A DNA stretch of 64,000 nt from Hoeflea algicola (GTDB lineage: Bacteria; Pseudomonadota; Alphaproteobacteria; Rhizobiales; Rhizobiaceae): the NCBI RefSeq assembly GCF_026619415.1, contig NZ_JAOVZR010000001.1:4758501-4822500 (forward strand), in the 5' to 3' direction. Positions within the stretch are counted from its first letter, which is position 1, and each line of letters starts with the position of its first letter. The notes under the pieces are model-generated. The model made no database searches and was not told where the DNA came from. It worked only from the letters and a program-made list of their open reading frames with translations. Shown here in pieces: positions 39,258 through 49,069 of the stretch. A program made the translations under genes and the position numbers.

Positions 39258-42191
39258 TCAGCTGGACTTGGAGATTGGAAACCGTTCCTTGAGCAGCTTC
39301 TGCACTGATTCTGCACCGATTGGCGGGCCGAACAGGAAGCTCTGTCCATAGTCGCACCCCATCTCCGACAGCTTGAGCGCATCATCTTCGGAAACCACAC
39401 CCTCGGCGACCACCTTCATGTCGAGCTTGTTCGCCAGATCGACAATCGAGCGGATCAGGATGCCGCCCTTTTCTGACTGATCGATCACCAGTGACCTGTC
39501 GATCTTGATCGTCCGGAATGGAAACCGCGTCAGATAGGCGAGCGACGAGTGCCCGGTGCCAAAGTCATCCAGCGTCAGGCCGATGCCGGCTTCCGAAAGC
39601 CGTGACAGGGTCATCAGCGCCTGTTGCGGGTTGTGCATCACCAGGGTTTCGGTCAGTTCAAGCCGGAACCGCGAAGGGTCGCAACGCGAGGCGGAAATGG
39701 CCTTGATCACATCGTTGCAGAGGTCGCTCTTGAGCAGTTGCGCGCTCGACAGATTGACCGACATGAAGACCGGAATTTCTCCCACCGTCTCCTGCCATTG
39801 TGCCAGATCGTCGGCTGCCTGCTTGAGTGCATACATTCCCAGCTCGAGAATGAGGTCGGATGTTTCGGCCACCGGGATGAACTCCGATGGCGGTACCGTG
39901 CCGCGTTTCGGATCCTCCCACCGCAGCAACGCTTCGAAGCCCGCGATTTCGGCGTCCTTGAGCTCGACAATCGGTTGGTAGACCAGCGTCAGCTCGCGTC
40001 GTTCCAGCGCCCGGCGCAAATCGCTTTCCAACCGCTGCCGGTCCGATCCGACCGTGCGGAAGGCGGGCCGGAACGGCTCTATCCGGTTGCCGCCAAACCG
40101 TTTGGCCTGGTACATCGCCAGTTCGGCGTCCTTGACCAGGTCTTCGGGAACCGCATTGTTTTCCACCCAGGTGACAACGCCGATCGATGCGGTCAGCCGG
40201 ATGTCCTGCCCGGCAAAGTCGATGGGCGCGGAGATCGCCTTGGAGATAGCCTCGGCGAGGGCCGCCACCTTGTCCGCATCCTGCTCGGAGACCAGCACCA
40301 GACCGAACTGATCGCCTGAAATCCGCGCCAGCGTATCCTGCGGCTTGAGCAGCCGCTTGAGCCGGCGCGTGAGCGCCAGCAGAATGGTGTCGCCGACCGA
40401 CATGCCGAGCTTGTCGTTGACCAGTTTGAACCGGTCGATGTCGATCATGAATACGCTGGGCCGCACATTGGGGATGCGTTCAGCCATGCTGATCATGGTC
40501 TGCAATCGGTCCAGGAACAATTGCCGGTTGGGCAGTCCGGTCAAATTGTCATGCACCGCGTCATGCAGCAGTCGGTCTTCCGAATTCTTTTGCTCGGTCA
40601 CATCGATGATGGTGCCGACGCAGCGGATGACTTCGCCGTTGGAGCCCAGCACCGGCCGTGCACGCAGCGCCATCCAGTGGTAATGGCCGTCCTCCGCACG
40701 CATCCGGAATTGATGGTTGAGCCGTCCCTTGCGGTGCTCCAGCAACACGTCAAGCGTGGTCCGGAATCGGTCCCTGTCGTCGGCGTGAATCCTTGGCAGC
40801 CAGATGCGGGCAGGGCCGGCAAGCGAGCCCGGCGACAGTCCCAGTTGTGGCGACATGTCCGGCGAGGTGACAACCCGGTCGCGGGTAACGTCCCAATCCC
40901 ATACCGTGTCACCCGATCCCGCCAGCGCCATGGCCTGGCGTTCCATGTCCGAAAACAGGCCCTGTTGATAGGCGCCGCCGGCAAAGGCATGCTGCATCAC
41001 CGTGAAGCCCATCAGCAGCACGATCAGCACCAGGCCGCCGCCCAGCGCCGGCTGCACAATGTCGTTGGCCAACTGTCCGGTTACCGTTATCCAGGCGCCA
41101 AAGAGCCAACATAGTATCAGCGCCCAGGTCGGTATCAGCATCACCGCCCGATCGTAGCGGTTGAAGCCGAGATAGGTAATCAGCGCGACCCCTGCCAGCG
41201 CCGTGGTGGCAAACGAAATCCGGGCGATCCCCGAAGCCACTGGCGGATCATAGATCGCCACGGCGAACAGTCCGCCCAGCCCGAGGATCCAGGCCACCGT
41301 CACATAGGAGAGGTTGGTGTGCCATCGGTTGAGGTTGAGATAGGTGAACAGAAATACCACCAGCCCGGTTGCCAGCAGCACTTCGGTGCCCGCTCGCCAG
41401 ATGCGTTCGTCACCGGGGGTAACGCTGATGAGTTTGGATAAAAAACCGAAATCCACCGAAACATAAGCCAGCACCGCCCAGGCCAGCGCGGCGGTTGCCG
41501 GCAGCATCGAGGTGCCCTTGACCACGAACAGAATGGTCAGAAATACCGCCAGCAGACCGGCTATGCCGAGCACAATACCGCGGTACAGCGTGTAGGCGTT
41601 GACCGTGTCTTTGTAGGCTTCCGGCTCCCACAGATAGATCTGCGGCAGGTCCGGGGCAGCAAGCTCGGCGACAAAGGTGATCACGCTGCCGGGGTTCAGG
41701 GTGATGCGAAAGACGTCGTCCTCGCTGCCTTCCTCCACCCGGTCCAGCGCAAAGCCTTCGCTCGGCGTGATCCCCAGAATGCGGGTCGAGCCGAGATCCG
41801 GCCACAACAGGCCCGAGCCCACCAGTCGGAAATGCGGGGCGACGATCAACCGGTCGATCTGCTCGTCGGTGACATTGGCGAGCGCAAACACCGCCCAGTC
41901 GCCCGAGTGCTGTGGCGAACTGGCACGCACCTCGATGCGTCGGACAATGCCGTCAGCGCCGGCGGCGGTGGAAACCTGGAACGCCTCACCCCGTCGCTTG
42001 TAAATTTCTGTGGTCGCGGTGAGGTCAAGCGCAGTGTCGTCACGGCTGATCTTGACCGGCTCGATGGCCATGGCCGTGGGCCCGGTAAACAGCACAAGGC
42101 ACAACGCAAGCAGCCCGAAAACCGCGCGCACATAGTTGCCCGCTGCCCAATTGCAGCGCCCGACAGGGGGAAAACAGTACTTGCAAGTCAT
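39258..42191 (-). CDS. Membrane sensor with PAS, degenerate GGDEF and EAL domains (probable c-di-GMP phosphodiesterase)
   Basis: A 977-residue protein. Order: signal peptide (VRAVFGLLALCLVLF...AMA), a periplasmic sensor region (about 40-210), seven or so transmembrane helices (about 215-420), a PAS/PAC domain (about 440-560), GGDEF (about 570-730) and EAL (about 745-977). The GGDEF signature reads SGDQF, missing the second Gly-type and catalytic Glu residues, so cyclase activity is unlikely. The EAL domain keeps EALLRW, NLSSAQL, ELTETLVM, DDFGTGHSSL and AEGV, so it should hydrolyse c-di-GMP. The ATG at 42189-42191 overlaps the GNAT stop (ATGA), which fixes the start. Confidence 0.92.
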   Translation of the reverse strand: MTCKYCFPPVGRCNWAAGNYVRAVFGLLALCLVLFTGPTAMAIEPVKISRDDTALDLTATTEIYKRRGEAFQVSTAAGADGIVRRIEVRASSPQHSGDWAVFALANVTDEQIDRLIVAPHFRLVGSGLLWPDLGSTRILGITPSEGFALDRVEEGSEDDVFRITLNPGSVITFVAELAAPDLPQIYLWEPEAYKDTVNAYTLYRGIVLGIAGLLAVFLTILFVVKGTSMLPATAALAWAVLAYVSVDFGFLSKLISVTPGDERIWRAGTEVLLATGLVVFLFTYLNLNRWHTNLSYVTVAWILGLGGLFAVAIYDPPVASGIARISFATTALAGVALITYLGFNRYDRAVMLIPTWALILCWLFGAWITVTGQLANDIVQPALGGGLVLIVLLMGFTVMQHAFAGGAYQQGLFSDMERQAMALAGSGDTVWDWDVTRDRVVTSPDMSPQLGLSPGSLAGPARIWLPRIHADDRDRFRTTLDVLLEHRKGRLNHQFRMRAEDGHYHWMALRARPVLGSNGEVIRCVGTIIDVTEQKNSEDRLLHDAVHDNLTGLPNRQLFLDRLQTMISMAERIPNVRPSVFMIDIDRFKLVNDKLGMSVGDTILLALTRRLKRLLKPQDTLARISGDQFGLVLVSEQDADKVAALAEAISKAISAPIDFAGQDIRLTASIGVVTWVENNAVPEDLVKDAELAMYQAKRFGGNRIEPFRPAFRTVGSDRQRLESDLRRALERRELTLVYQPIVELKDAEIAGFEALLRWEDPKRGTVPPSEFIPVAETSDLILELGMYALKQAADDLAQWQETVGEIPVFMSVNLSSAQLLKSDLCNDVIKAISASRCDPSRFRLELTETLVMHNPQQALMTLSRLSEAGIGLTLDDFGTGHSSLAYLTRFPFRTIKIDRSLVIDQSEKGGILIRSIVDLANKLDMKVVAEGVVSEDDALKLSEMGCDYGQSFLFGPPIGAESVQKLLKERFPISKSS

Positions 42192-42811
42192 CCGCCGGAC
42201 CCGGACCTCTTTCTGCGCATGGAATGCCAATCCTCGGCAATCAGCGCATAGAGCAGGTGATCACGCCAGACGCCGTTGATTTTCAGATAGCCGTTCAAGT
42301 ATCCCTCGCGCCGAAATCCGATTTTTTCAAGGAGGCGCTGGCTCCTCGTGTTGTCGGGAATACAGGCCGCTTCGACCCGGTGCAACCGCATCGTGTTAAA
42401 CACATGGGGAAGCAGCCCGGTCAGCGCGTCGTGCATCAGCCCCTTGCCGGCATATTGTTCACCCATCCAGTAGCCAAGCGTACAGGTTTCGGCAGCACCG
42501 CGCCGGATTGACCCCAGCGTTGCGCCGCCAATGATGCGGCGGTTGGATTTCAGGCAGACGAACAGGGGCAAGGCCAGACCGGCGTCCCGGTCCGCATCGT
42601 AGCGGCGCACCCTGTAACGGAAGCTGGCCCGGTTCTCGTGGTCATCCGACCAGCTCGGCTCCCACGGCTCCAGAAAACTGCGGCTTGCGGTGCGTAGCCG
42701 GGACCATTCGCCGTGATCGGCGACGGTCGGATAGCGCAGGAAAGTCCTTTCGCCGTCGATCCGGAAGGCATGTTGTGACCGGTTGCGGAAAAGGAACACC
42801 GGCGGAGCCAT
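42188..42811 (-). CDS. GNAT family N-acetyltransferase (RimJ/RimL-like)
   Basis: A 207-residue acetyltransferase with YWMGEQYAGKGLMHDALTGLLPHVF (acetyl-CoA binding motif A, about residues 115-139), HRVEAACIPDNTRSQRLLEKIGFRREG (motif B) and a C-terminal DHLLYALIAEDW. The RimJ-like group acetylates N-termini of ribosomal proteins, though many members have other targets. It lies 18 nt after the M16 peptidase gene and overlaps the sensor gene, so thrC-M16-GNAT-sensor looks like one transcription unit. Confidence 0.9.
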   Translation of the reverse strand: MAPPVFLFRNRSQHAFRIDGERTFLRYPTVADHGEWSRLRTASRSFLEPWEPSWSDDHENRASFRYRVRRYDADRDAGLALPLFVCLKSNRRIIGGATLGSIRRGAAETCTLGYWMGEQYAGKGLMHDALTGLLPHVFNTMRLHRVEAACIPDNTRSQRLLEKIGFRREGYLNGYLKINGVWRDHLLYALIAEDWHSMRRKRSGSGG

Positions 42812-42829
42812 CACGGATTCCTCAAGGCT

Positions 42830-44128
42830 CTATTCGGCTGCGGCTGTTCGACCACCGTGCTGGGCCAAGCTCTGCGCCATCTCTGACATCGGCAGCAACT
42901 TGTCCACCGGGCCGATTGCCGACACCGAAATCGGGGTGTCGAAAAACAAACGCCCGGCAAGGTCGGAGAGCCGTTTGGGCGTGATGTTGGCGAGCCGTTC
43001 CATCAATTCGGTGTTGCTGACGGGCCGGCCGAACAGCAACATCTGCCGGGCAATCTGGCTGGCGCGTGCCGCCGGACTTTCCTGCGCCATCAGCAGTCCC
43101 GAACGGACCTGGGCGCGGGACCGGTTGATCTCCTGCTCCTCGACACCGTCGGTCGCTTTGGCGAGTTCCGATAAAATCACCGGGATCAATTCCTGCAGAT
43201 CCTCTGCGCCGGTTGCCGCATGTACCCCGAACAGGCCGGAATCCGAAAAACCCCAGTGGAACGCATAGACCGAATAGCAAAGTCCACGCTTTTCCCGCAC
43301 TTCCTGGAACAACCGCGATGACATGCCCCCGCCAAGAATGTTGGCGAGCAATTGCGAGCAGTAGAAATCACGCACCTGGTAAGCCCGGCCTTCAAAGCCG
43401 ATCAGCACCTGGGCGTCCATCAGATCGCGCACTTCGCGGTAGTCGCCCCCGGTGTAATTTGCCGCCGGGATCGCCCGCAACTGGGTGCCGGTAGGCTTGA
43501 TCGATTGGCCGAAGCGTTCATCAACCAGCTTGACATAGGCATCGTGATCAACCGCGCCAGCGGCCACAACGACGATCCGGTCACCGGTATAGTGGCGCGC
43601 CAGGTAGGCGCGGATCTGCGCCGGAGTGAAGGCTTTGACCGTCTCCGGGGTGCCCAGGATCGGGCGGCCAATGGTCTGGTCGCGAAACGCAGCCTCGGTG
43701 AAACGGTCATAGACAACGTCGTCGGGCGTGTCGTTGGCGGCGCCGATCTCCTGGAGGATGACGTTTTTCTCGCGCGCCAGTTCGCCTTCGTCGAATACCG
43801 AATTTGTGAGAATATCGTGCAGGATGTCGATCGCCAGCGGGACATGGTCGCGCAGCACGCGGGCATAATATGAGGTGGTTTCAGTCGATGTCGCGGCATT
43901 GAGCTCGCCGCCGACATTTTCGATTTCCTCGGCGATCTGGCGGGCGCTGCGTTTGTGGGTTCCCTTGAATGCCATGTGCTCAAGCAGATGGGCGATCCCG
44001 TGCTCGTCCGCGGTTTCATCGCGCGACCCGGATTTGACCCAAACGCCGAGCGCGACGCTTTCAAGATGAGGCATTGTCTCGGTGACGACGGTTACACCGT
44101 TGGCGAGAAGCGTGGTTCTTACTGTCAT
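42830..44128 (-). CDS. M16 family zinc peptidase (mitochondrial-processing-peptidase-like)
   Basis: A 432-residue protein with the inverted zinc motif GIAHLLEHMAFKGTHKRS (HxxEH, about residues 46-63) and the downstream Glu in ENVGGELNAATSTETT. It has two M16 lobes; the second includes LCYSVYAFHWGFSDSGLFG. Alphaproteobacterial members are close relatives of the mitochondrial processing peptidase beta subunit. No signal peptide, so cytoplasmic or peripheral. Located right after thrC, 18 nt apart, as usual in Rhizobiales. Confidence 0.95.
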   Translation of the reverse strand: MTVRTTLLANGVTVVTETMPHLESVALGVWVKSGSRDETADEHGIAHLLEHMAFKGTHKRSARQIAEEIENVGGELNAATSTETTSYYARVLRDHVPLAIDILHDILTNSVFDEGELAREKNVILQEIGAANDTPDDVVYDRFTEAAFRDQTIGRPILGTPETVKAFTPAQIRAYLARHYTGDRIVVVAAGAVDHDAYVKLVDERFGQSIKPTGTQLRAIPAANYTGGDYREVRDLMDAQVLIGFEGRAYQVRDFYCSQLLANILGGGMSSRLFQEVREKRGLCYSVYAFHWGFSDSGLFGVHAATGAEDLQELIPVILSELAKATDGVEEQEINRSRAQVRSGLLMAQESPAARASQIARQMLLFGRPVSNTELMERLANITPKRLSDLAGRLFFDTPISVSAIGPVDKLLPMSEMAQSLAQHGGRTAAAE

Positions 44129-44146
44129 TATGTCACTTTCCGCGGC

Positions 44147-45550
44147 TCATCGAACGGCCCGGCTATGCGACAGTATATGGGCTTCCACCATCTTCTGTTC
44201 ACTGGGCAATATGTTGAACCGTTCCTCCCGTTGCATCAAATCAGAGAGCCACGCCGGAAGCGCCGGGTCAATACCGCAGGCCAGTTTTACCGCCTCGGGG
44301 AACTTTGCCGGATGCGCTGTCGACAGCGTGATCATGGGTGCCGAGGGTTTTTCCATCTTTGCCGCGACAAAAACGCCCACCGCCGTGTGCGGATCGAGCA
44401 CATAGCCGGTTTCGGCCTGGACCTGCCTGATGGTCTCCTTGACCTGGCGCTCGCTTGCCCGGCCTGCGCTTAACTCCTTGCGGATTGCCTTGAGCGCCGG
44501 TTCGGCGATCTCGAATGCGCCCGATTGCTTGAGTCCGGACATTGCCAGGCGCACCGCAGCCCCGTCGCGGTCGCAGGCATCAAACAGCAGCCGCTCGAAA
44601 TTGGATGAGATCTGGATGTCCATTGATGGCGATGTGGTCGCGGTGACGCCGCGCATCTCGTAGCGCCCGGTTCTCAGCGTGCGCGCCAGGATGTCATTCT
44701 CGTTGGTCGCCACCACCAGCTTGGCAATCGGCAGGCCCATTCGCTTGGCGCAATAGCCGGCGAAGATATCGCCGAAATTGCCGGTCGGCACCGTAAACGA
44801 GACCTTGCGGTCGGGCGCACCGAGCGCCACGGCGGACGTGAAGTAATAGACGATCTGGGCCATGATCCGGGCCCAGTTGATTGAATTGACGCCTGACAAT
44901 TGCACCTTGTCGCGAAACGCAGCGTGGTTGAACATCGATTTGACGATGTCCTGGCAATCGTCGAAATTGCCCTTCAACGCCAGCGCGTGCACGTTCTTGG
45001 CCTGCGAGGTGGTCATCTGCCGCTGCTGCACCGGCGACACACGGCCTTCGGGAAACAGGATAAAGATGTCGGTGCGGTCGCGGCCGGCAAAGGCGTCGAT
45101 TGCCGCCCCACCGGTGTCACCGGAGGTGGCGCCAACGATGGTGGCACGTGCGTCGCGTTCGGCCAGCACATGGTCCATCAGCCGGGCGATCAGCTGCATC
45201 GCCACATCCTTGAACGCCAGCGTTGGGCCGTGAAACAACTCAAGCACGAAGGAATTGGGGCCGCTTTGCACCAGCGGCGTCACCGCCGGGTGGCGGAAGC
45301 CTGCATAGGCCTCGTCGATCATTGTGCGCAGCGCATCACTGCCGATCTCGCTCTCGGTAAAGGGCGAGATCACCCGGTAAGCTATTTCCTGGTAGGACTG
45401 GCCGCGCATGGCGCGGATGTCCTTGCGCGAGAATTCTGGCCATTCGCGCGGCACATAGAGCCCGCCGTCGCGGGCCAGGCCCGCCAGCAGTGCGTCGCTA
45501 AAACCAAGTGCGGGGGCTTCGCCCCGTGTCGAAATATAGTCCACAGACAT
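44147..45550 (-). CDS. thrC: Threonine synthase
   Basis: A 467-residue PLP enzyme converting O-phosphohomoserine to threonine. The PLP lysine lies in HGPTLAFKDVAMQL (about residue 114), the phosphate-binding loop is ATSGDTGGAAI (about 141-151), and FTVPTGNFGDIFAGYCAKRMG is the conserved mid region. It opens MSVDYISTRGEAPALGFSDALLAGLARDGGLYVP, normal for the long bacterial form. Functionally paired with thrB at 35489-36469. Confidence 0.97.
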   Translation of the reverse strand: MSVDYISTRGEAPALGFSDALLAGLARDGGLYVPREWPEFSRKDIRAMRGQSYQEIAYRVISPFTESEIGSDALRTMIDEAYAGFRHPAVTPLVQSGPNSFVLELFHGPTLAFKDVAMQLIARLMDHVLAERDARATIVGATSGDTGGAAIDAFAGRDRTDIFILFPEGRVSPVQQRQMTTSQAKNVHALALKGNFDDCQDIVKSMFNHAAFRDKVQLSGVNSINWARIMAQIVYYFTSAVALGAPDRKVSFTVPTGNFGDIFAGYCAKRMGLPIAKLVVATNENDILARTLRTGRYEMRGVTATTSPSMDIQISSNFERLLFDACDRDGAAVRLAMSGLKQSGAFEIAEPALKAIRKELSAGRASERQVKETIRQVQAETGYVLDPHTAVGVFVAAKMEKPSAPMITLSTAHPAKFPEAVKLACGIDPALPAWLSDLMQREERFNILPSEQKMVEAHILSHSRAVR

Positions 45551-45709
45551 GGTCTCCGGGTGGTGGACGCGGAACGCGCAAGATGAGATAACGCCGGTCG
45601 ATTTTTAGACGCGCGGCTGATATAGACCATGGGCGGTCGTCATGCAAAGGCCATACACCGGCTGCAGGCTCCGCCTTCGGTCCGAGATTGAGTTGAAGGT
45701 AGGTAAATC

Positions 45710-46273
45710 GTGTCAAACAGATTATTGCGTTTTGTTCCGGTGTTGCTTGGAGCGGCCCTGATTGCCGGCTGTACATCGCCCAATCCGGGCGCTCTTCTCA
45801 ATTCCGGTGCCGCCAATCAGCAACCGCCGATTGACCCGGTCACAAATTCCGAAGTGGTCCAGGGCGCCTGTCCGCAGGTGCTGTTGCGTGAAGGCACGGC
45901 CTTCTACCGCACCTACCAGAAGGGCGGCGATGGTGATCCTTCCAAGGTCATTCATCAGGCTTCGATCAGTGACACCACCCGGCAATGCCGGATCAGCGGC
46001 GATCAGATGATTGCCACGGTGGTTGCATCAGGCCGGGTTGTCACCGGACCGGCGGGCAAGCCCGGACAGATCGATGTCCCTGTGCGCGTCGTCGTGCTCG
46101 ATGGCGAAAACGTGCTCTATTCCGAATTGCAGAAGCAGCCGGTGGTTGTGTCTGAAGGCGGGGCGGCAGCGCAGTTCATCTTTACCAACTCTACCGTCAC
46201 CTTCCCGGCCACAGCCTCGCGTACGGCAAAGATGTATATCGGCTTTGATCCGGGGCCTTACAACACCCCTTAA
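45710..46273 (+). CDS. Putative outer-membrane lipoprotein of unknown function
   Basis: A 187-residue protein with a classic lipoprotein signal: MSNRLLRFVPVLLGAALIAGC, lipobox IAGC, Cys 21. The mature part has VVQGACPQVLLREGTAFYRTY and a C-terminal beta-rich region (IDVPVRVVVLDGENVLYSEL...FTNSTVTFPA). I recall similar hypothetical lipoproteins in Rhizobiales but no function. Divergent from thrC, 159 nt away, and convergent with the HAD gene, 13 nt apart. Confidence 0.78.
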   Translation: MSNRLLRFVPVLLGAALIAGCTSPNPGALLNSGAANQQPPIDPVTNSEVVQGACPQVLLREGTAFYRTYQKGGDGDPSKVIHQASISDTTRQCRISGDQMIATVVASGRVVTGPAGKPGQIDVPVRVVVLDGENVLYSELQKQPVVVSEGGAAAQFIFTNSTVTFPATASRTAKMYIGFDPGPYNTP

Positions 46274-46286
46274 CCGAGACGCGGGC

Positions 46287-46976
46287 CTACAGAAGTTCCG
46301 ACCATTGCCCCAACGCTTCGACGGTGGCGGGCAAGTCCACCATCCGGCTAATGACGGTTTCCGCGCCAGCCTCTGTGAGCTTGTCGGCATGGCCGGGATA
46401 GCTGTGGGCACCACCGGTGAAGCCGATCACCCGCATGCCAGCGGCTTTTGCCGCTTGAATGCCGTGCACCGAATCCTCGATCACCAGACAATTTTCCGGG
46501 TTGACATCAAACTGTGCCGCGCCGTGCAGGAACACATCCGGCGCCGGCTTGGTATGCCCTTCGCCAACATCCTTCGCCGAATACACGTGGTCGCCGAACA
46601 GCCGGTCGAGTCCGGTCCGTCCCAGCATTGCCTTCAGGCGGTGTGACGAGGAATTCGAGCACACGCAGCGCGGCCCCGGTATCCGGCTGATCGCCTGACC
46701 CGCGCCGTCGATGGCGCGCACCTCTGCCGCCAGGCGCTTGTCGAGCAGCGGTTCCGACGCGTCCAGCAGCGAGGCCGACAGCGGAATGCTCGTTTCCTTC
46801 TCGACCTCGAACAGGATGTCCTTCCAGGTCAGTCCGGCAAAGCGCTCGGCCAGCTCCTCAGGCGTGATCTGATAACCGGCTTCGGCCAGGAGCACCGATT
46901 CGACCTCGGCTGCGATGATCTCGCTGTCGACCAGCACGCCGTCGCAATCAAAAAGAACAAGCTCGAAACCGGCCAT
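46287..46976 (-). CDS. HAD family hydrolase (beta-phosphoglucomutase/phosphatase-like subgroup)
   Basis: A 229-residue enzyme opening MAGFELVLFDCDGVLVDSEIIAAE: motif I DCDGVLVDSE gives the nucleophile Asp 10 and acid/base Asp 12. Motif II is in VCSNSSSHRLK, the Lys in HTKPAPDVFLHGA, and the metal Asp pair in CLVIEDSVHGIQAAKAAG. The cap domain is helical (residues 18-85). Sugar-phosphate phosphatases share this layout; the substrate is unknown. The ATG at 46974-46976 was chosen because the fold starts there. Confidence 0.9.
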   Translation of the reverse strand: MAGFELVLFDCDGVLVDSEIIAAEVESVLLAEAGYQITPEELAERFAGLTWKDILFEVEKETSIPLSASLLDASEPLLDKRLAAEVRAIDGAGQAISRIPGPRCVCSNSSSHRLKAMLGRTGLDRLFGDHVYSAKDVGEGHTKPAPDVFLHGAAQFDVNPENCLVIEDSVHGIQAAKAAGMRVIGFTGGAHSYPGHADKLTEAGAETVISRMVDLPATVEALGQWSELL

Positions 46977-47120
46977 GGGAGAATTCCTGTCTGGGGAGGG
47001 GAATGGGGCAAACGCCACCGGACCTATAACATGCCATGGTTTCAGGCAAGGGACGGCCCGCTCTCCAGAGCTGCTGATGTACTGGTAAATGACGTGGTGC
47101 TCGCGTCGTTCATCGGATGT

Positions 47121-47136
47121 TTACCCTGTTCGGTAA
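47121..47136. promoter_or_regulatory. Inverted repeat in the ccrM promoter region
   Basis: TTACC-N6-GGTAA (47121-47125 and 47132-47136) is centred about 50 nt before the ccrM ATG. I cannot tie it to a known regulator. No GANTC site was seen in the 200 nt upstream of ccrM, which differs from the methylation-sensitive ccrM promoter of Caulobacter. Confidence 0.25.
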
Positions 47137-47166
47137 CCATGAAGCTCAGTTGTTGCGTTTGTGTAA

Positions 47167-48312
<1,146 letters not shown>

Positions 48313-48369
48313 GCTCAATCAATTTACAGGTCCGGCGGGCGTCAAGTACCTTCAGTCACCGCCGCGATA

Positions 48370-48403
48370 AACGCCCGGAATGCGCATGCGTATTCCGGGC
48401 GTT
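48370..48403. terminator. Bidirectional hairpin terminator between convergent ccrM and HAD genes
   Basis: AACGCCCGGAAT / ATTCCGGGCGTT is a perfect 12-bp inverted repeat enclosing GCGCATGCGT, which contains a further GCATGC palindrome. It lies between two genes that converge, where a two-way terminator is expected. T tracts are short. Confidence 0.65.
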
Positions 48404-48448
48404 CGTCTGTCGTCCTACAACTGCCGCACGTACCGTCGGTCAATTGGG

Positions 48449-49069
48449 TCAGATGACGCCCAGTCGCGTCAGGTCCTGCCGTAATGTTTCCGCATCCGTA
48501 AACAGCACCGACTGCCAGCCGGCGGCGATGGCGCCCTCGACATTCTTTTGGCTGTCATCAATGAACAGGCAGGCTGCCGGCTCCAGGTCGAAGCTCTTCG
48601 CATGGGTGTCGTAAATCGCCTGGTCGGGCTTGATCATGCCGACTTCACCGGAAACGGTGACGCCGCGCGGCACATTGAGAAACGGATACATCTCCCGAGC
48701 CTCAACAAATGTGTCGGAAGCAAAATTGGTCAGCATGGTAACGTCGCGGCCCTGCTGGATCAGATCGAGCATGATGTCGACGCTGTCCTGATAGGCATGG
48801 CTGACCATTTCACGCCAGTTGGCGCGGAACGCGCGGATCAACTCCGCCTTCTCGGGATGTTTGTCGATCAGCAGCGCTTCGGCTTCCGCCCAACTGCGGC
48901 CCCGGTCCTGCTCGATATTCCATTCGTGGGTGCAGATCGTTTCGAAGAACCGGTTGCGCTCGGCTTCATCCGGGATCAGCCGGCTGAACGGAATATGCGG
49001 ATCATAATGGATCAACACCTTGCCGATATCGAACACGATGTGGTGGACGGGTGTGGAATTCTCGGTCAT
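48449..49069 (-). CDS. HAD family hydrolase (haloacid dehalogenase-like, HAD-IA)
   Basis: A 206-residue protein opening MTENSTPVHHIVFDIGKVLIHYDP. Motif I is FDIGKVL, where the usual second Asp is Gly, as in several YihX/epoxide-hydrolase-N-like HADs, so ordinary phosphatase chemistry may be altered. The family elements MLTNFASDTFVEA, GMIKPDQAIYDTH and CLFIDDSQKNVEGAIAAGW follow in order. The ATG at 49067-49069 overlaps the restored mutY stop by ATGA, so it is translationally coupled to mutY. Confidence 0.88.
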   Translation of the reverse strand: MTENSTPVHHIVFDIGKVLIHYDPHIPFSRLIPDEAERNRFFETICTHEWNIEQDRGRSWAEAEALLIDKHPEKAELIRAFRANWREMVSHAYQDSVDIMLDLIQQGRDVTMLTNFASDTFVEAREMYPFLNVPRGVTVSGEVGMIKPDQAIYDTHAKSFDLEPAACLFIDDSQKNVEGAIAAGWQSVLFTDAETLRQDLTRLGVI

